Assembly: GCA_020061705.1 (NCBI GenBank)
Contig: JAGUXT010000042.1
Span: forward strand, 1-64,000
DNA length: 64,000 nt
Direction of reading: 5' to 3'
Source of the DNA: Halothiobacillus sp.
GTDB lineage: Bacteria; Pseudomonadota; Gammaproteobacteria; Halothiobacillales; Halothiobacillaceae
Below, in pieces: positions 61,267 to 64,000 of this stretch. Position 1 is the stretch's first letter. Every line of letters starts with the position of its first letter. The notes beneath the pieces are model-generated. The model did not search any database. It was not told the DNA's origin and saw only the letters and a list, made by a program, of their open reading frames with translations. The position numbers and the translations under genes were made by a program.

Positions 61267-62541
61267 ATGTTCGCTGCGATGAGGCGGATGCCGCGTTCAC
61301 TGCTGATTTCGATAGCTTTGCATCTAGTGCTGCTGGCAGTGATTCTTGTGTCTTTCAAATGGCATCAGCCGGAAGAGCAGGAGCCAGCAGCATCCGGTGA
61401 GCCCGAGCCGATTCAGGCCGTGATGGTTGATGCGGCCACGATTGAGTCTGAAATGGACAAAATCAAACAGGCCGAAGAAAAACGCGAAAAAGCCGAGCGG
61501 CAACGTGAAGCGGCTTTGGAACGCAAGCAGGCCGAAGCCGAGCGCAAGGCCAGTGAAGCCGAGCAACGCCAAAAGGAGGCACAAGCGCGTGCGGAAGCGG
61601 CTGAAAAGCAGGCGGCGGCCAAGGCTGAAGCATCTGAACGCAGAGCCGCTGAAGCCGAACGTCAAGCCGAGGCGCAGGCTCGAGCAGCCCAGGAAAAGGC
61701 GCAAGCGGCCAAGCAAGCTGAACAAAAGGCGCAAGAGCAAGCTGAAATTGCGCTGAAAAAGCAGCAGGAGCTGGAAAAGAAAGCTGCTGCTGATGCTGCA
61801 GCGAAAGCCAAAGCAGATGCCGAAGCCGAAGCAAAAAATGCGGCTGAAAAGAAAAAACTGGCAGATGCCGAAGCCAAGGCGAAAGCTGAACAGGCCGCGA
61901 AGGCGGCAGAAGCTAAAAAAGAAGCCGAAATGAAGGCTAAAGCCGAGGCAGAGGCCAAGGAGAAATTGGCGGCAGACAGCGCAGCGAAAGCCAAGATAGC
62001 CGCTGAGGCCAAAGCCAAGGCTGATGCCGAGGCGAAAGCAGCAGAAGTCAAAAAAGCCGAAACAGAGGCTAAAGAAAAAGCCAAGGCCGATGCGGCAGCC
62101 AAGGCAAAAGCCGATGCAGAGGCGGCGCAGAAGGCCAAATTGGCGCAAGAGGCCGCCGCCAAGCAGAAGGCTGAAGCCGAGCAGCGCCGCAAGGCTGAGC
62201 TGGCAGCAGCATTTGCAGCAGAGGATGCTGCAAACGCCAAGGCAGCGAGCGACAAGCGTTTAAGTGGCTTGCGCGATCAATATATTGCCTCCATTCGCAC
62301 CAAGGTGGAGCGCAACTGGTTGCAGCCGCCAAGCATGCAGTCGAGCATGAGTTGTGAAGTCCACGTCACTCAGATGCCGGGAGGCATGGTGATGAATGTG
62401 CGTGCGGAGAAATGCACTGGAGATGACTTATTCAAGCGTTCGGTCATTGCGGCAGTGGAAAAGGCCAGTCCTTTACCCTTGCCACCCGACCCCGCATTGT
62501 TTGAACGTGACCTTGTTTTTATTTTCAAACCCACGCTTTAA
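61267..62541 (+). CDS. tolA: Tol-Pal system protein TolA
   Basis: Single N-terminal TM, long Ala/Lys/Glu-rich helical domain, C-terminal YIASIRTKVERNWLQPPSM..CEVHVTQMPGG. Confidence 0.95.
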   Translation: MFAAMRRMPRSLLISIALHLVLLAVILVSFKWHQPEEQEPAASGEPEPIQAVMVDAATIESEMDKIKQAEEKREKAERQREAALERKQAEAERKASEAEQRQKEAQARAEAAEKQAAAKAEASERRAAEAERQAEAQARAAQEKAQAAKQAEQKAQEQAEIALKKQQELEKKAAADAAAKAKADAEAEAKNAAEKKKLADAEAKAKAEQAAKAAEAKKEAEMKAKAEAEAKEKLAADSAAKAKIAAEAKAKADAEAKAAEVKKAETEAKEKAKADAAAKAKADAEAAQKAKLAQEAAAKQKAEAEQRRKAELAAAFAAEDAANAKAASDKRLSGLRDQYIASIRTKVERNWLQPPSMQSSMSCEVHVTQMPGGMVMNVRAEKCTGDDLFKRSVIAAVEKASPLPLPPDPALFERDLVFIFKPTL

Positions 62542-62564
62542 CCTGAACTTTTGAGGCCGCAACT

Positions 62565-63827
62565 ATGCCCCGTTTACTAATCGCCCTGTTGTTAATGTTC
62601 GCCGCCCTTCCGGCACGCGCCGTATTGCAAATCGACATTACTCAAGGAACGGACGGCACCCTGCCGATTGCGGTGGTGCCTTTTGGAGGCGGTGCGCCGG
62701 AGGATATTGCGCAGATTGTCAGTGCTGATCTGGCGCGCAGTGGTCAGTTCAATACCCTGGCACCGAACGCTATGCCAGAGCGTCCGATTGATCCGCAACA
62801 AGTCAATCTTGATGCATGGCGCACTGTGAAACGTGATTATCTTGTCGTAGGCAGTGTGCGTCCTGATGCGGGTAACTTCGCGCTGGAGTTTTATGTGCTG
62901 GATGTGATTAATGGCAAGCAGCTAACGGCCATGAGTGTGACGGCGTCCAAGGCGGATTTGCGCATGGGGGCGCACAGGGTGGCGGATATCGTGTACGAGG
63001 CAATTACCGGGGTGAAAGGCGCGTTTGCGACGCGCATTGCCTACATCACGGAAACCGGCCAGCCGCCGATGCGTCGCTACAGCCTGGAAGTGGCCGATAG
63101 TGACGGCTACAACCCGCAAAGTATTCTCGAATCCAAAGAGCCAATCATGTCTCCTTCGTGGTCGAGCGATGGGCGCAAGCTGGCGTATGTTTCGTTTGAA
63201 AGTCGCCGCTCAAGCATTTACGTGCAGGATGTGTACAGTGGGCGACGTGAGCTGGTGGCCTCGTTCCCTTCCATCAACGGTTCACCCAGCTGGGCACCGG
63301 GCGGCGGCAAGCTGGCGTTGACGCTTTCCAAGGATGGCAATCCCGAAATTTATGTTCTGGACGTGACTACCCGTCAAACCACTCGCCTGACCAATAGTGC
63401 TGCGATTGATACCGAGGCCAGCTGGTTGCCGGATGGCAGCGGTGTGGTGTTCACCTCGGATCGCGGCGGTCGCCCGCAGACCTATCAGGTGGGTGTGGGT
63501 GGTGGTGCGCCCAAGCGTTTGACGTTTGATGGTGGCTACAATGCACGCCCCAGCGTGTCGCCGGATGGTCAATTTTTAGCCACTGTGCAATCCTGTGGTG
63601 GTGGCTTTTGCATTGCAGTGCTTGATTTGAAAACTGGCGCGTCGCGCACGGTGTCGAAGGGCTCGCAGGATGAAGCACCAAGTTTTGCGCCGAACAGCGC
63701 CATGTTGCTGTACGCATCCGGCGGTGGAGTCTTGCGTGTGGCCTCGGTGTTGGGGCAGGCCAACAGCACATTGAGCCTGCAAAAAGGCAAGGTGCGTGAT
63801 CCGGCATGGGGGCCGTTCCGTCAATGA
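62565..63827 (+). CDS. tolB: Tol-Pal system beta-propeller protein TolB
   Basis: VLQIDITQGTDGTLPIAVVPFGG; SWSSDGRKLAYVSFESRRSSIYVQDVYSGRRELVASFPSINGSPSWAPGG propeller repeats. Confidence 0.96.
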   Translation: MPRLLIALLLMFAALPARAVLQIDITQGTDGTLPIAVVPFGGGAPEDIAQIVSADLARSGQFNTLAPNAMPERPIDPQQVNLDAWRTVKRDYLVVGSVRPDAGNFALEFYVLDVINGKQLTAMSVTASKADLRMGAHRVADIVYEAITGVKGAFATRIAYITETGQPPMRRYSLEVADSDGYNPQSILESKEPIMSPSWSSDGRKLAYVSFESRRSSIYVQDVYSGRRELVASFPSINGSPSWAPGGGKLALTLSKDGNPEIYVLDVTTRQTTRLTNSAAIDTEASWLPDGSGVVFTSDRGGRPQTYQVGVGGGAPKRLTFDGGYNARPSVSPDGQFLATVQSCGGGFCIAVLDLKTGASRTVSKGSQDEAPSFAPNSAMLLYASGGGVLRVASVLGQANSTLSLQKGKVRDPAWGPFRQ

Positions 63828-64000
63828 AACATCATAAAGCGAATTTCGGGCTATCGGGTTTGAAGCCGAAAATCCTTGCTCAGGCAGTGATTGTAGTCTT
63901 GCTGCTGGGCAGCGGTGCCTCCGTGTTGGCGGAACCGGGTGCCACGCCGACGCAACATGTCATGAGCGAAATCATGAATCGCCAGCAACAGATGCAAGCG
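63824..64000 (+). CDS. Start of an exported protein downstream of tolB (truncated by window end)
   Basis: ATGA overlap with tolB stop; MKHHKANFGLSGLKPKILAQAVIVVLLLGSGASVLAEPGATPTQHVMSEIMNRQQQMQA; signal peptide, no lipobox Cys. Confidence 0.6.
   Translation, partial: MKHHKANFGLSGLKPKILAQAVIVVLLLGSGASVLAEPGATPTQHVMSEIMNRQQQMQA

Noticed and set aside
61324-62255. Long antisense ORFs opposite tolA (274 and 197 aa)
   Set aside because: Low-complexity F/L/C-G or S/A-rich translations produced by the Ala/Lys/Glu-rich tolA codons on the other strand

Overview
The window reads as a continuous stretch of a proteobacterial, probably gammaproteobacterial, chromosome. It is densely coding and mostly housekeeping. 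Core blocks: rplM-rpsI; a minor-pilin cluster (fimT/gspH-like x2, pilV, pilW, pilX, pilY1, pilE) divergent from an AlgZ/AlgR-type two-component system; murJ-ribF-mtgA; malic enzyme; rpmE2; hemW-rdgB; rpmJ (type B); moaD; mutY-yggX; a siaABCD-like signalling operon; bolA; recQ; pilB; ileS-lspA-fkpB-ispH; aspS-nadA; yebC-ruvC-ruvA-ruvB; ybgC-tolQRAB. Accessory content: an IS110-family element with a long upstream noncoding segment (candidate bridge RNA); a MntA/HepT (MNT-HEPN) pair plus a Sel1-repeat protein spliced between ruvA and ruvB; a DUF4160/DUF2442-like pair spliced between ileS and lspA; and a TelA cluster with a membrane-anchored SBP-VWA fusion, a second SBP-like protein, an XpaC-like membrane protein and a YgjP-like metallopeptidase. 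The TelA cluster is my best candidate for an under-described system. Intergenic regions carry several short repeat families: a MITE with GGACTTACGCAAAA ends, a CTGTCGG-ended family, REP-like GTAGGTGCGAATTCATTCGCAC palindromes, CCCCCTTT..AAAGGGGG palindromes, CACAGAGGACACAGAG repeats and a large hairpin element after ispH. I saw no tRNA, rRNA, CRISPR array or prophage. All calls come from reading motifs by eye; no database search was run.
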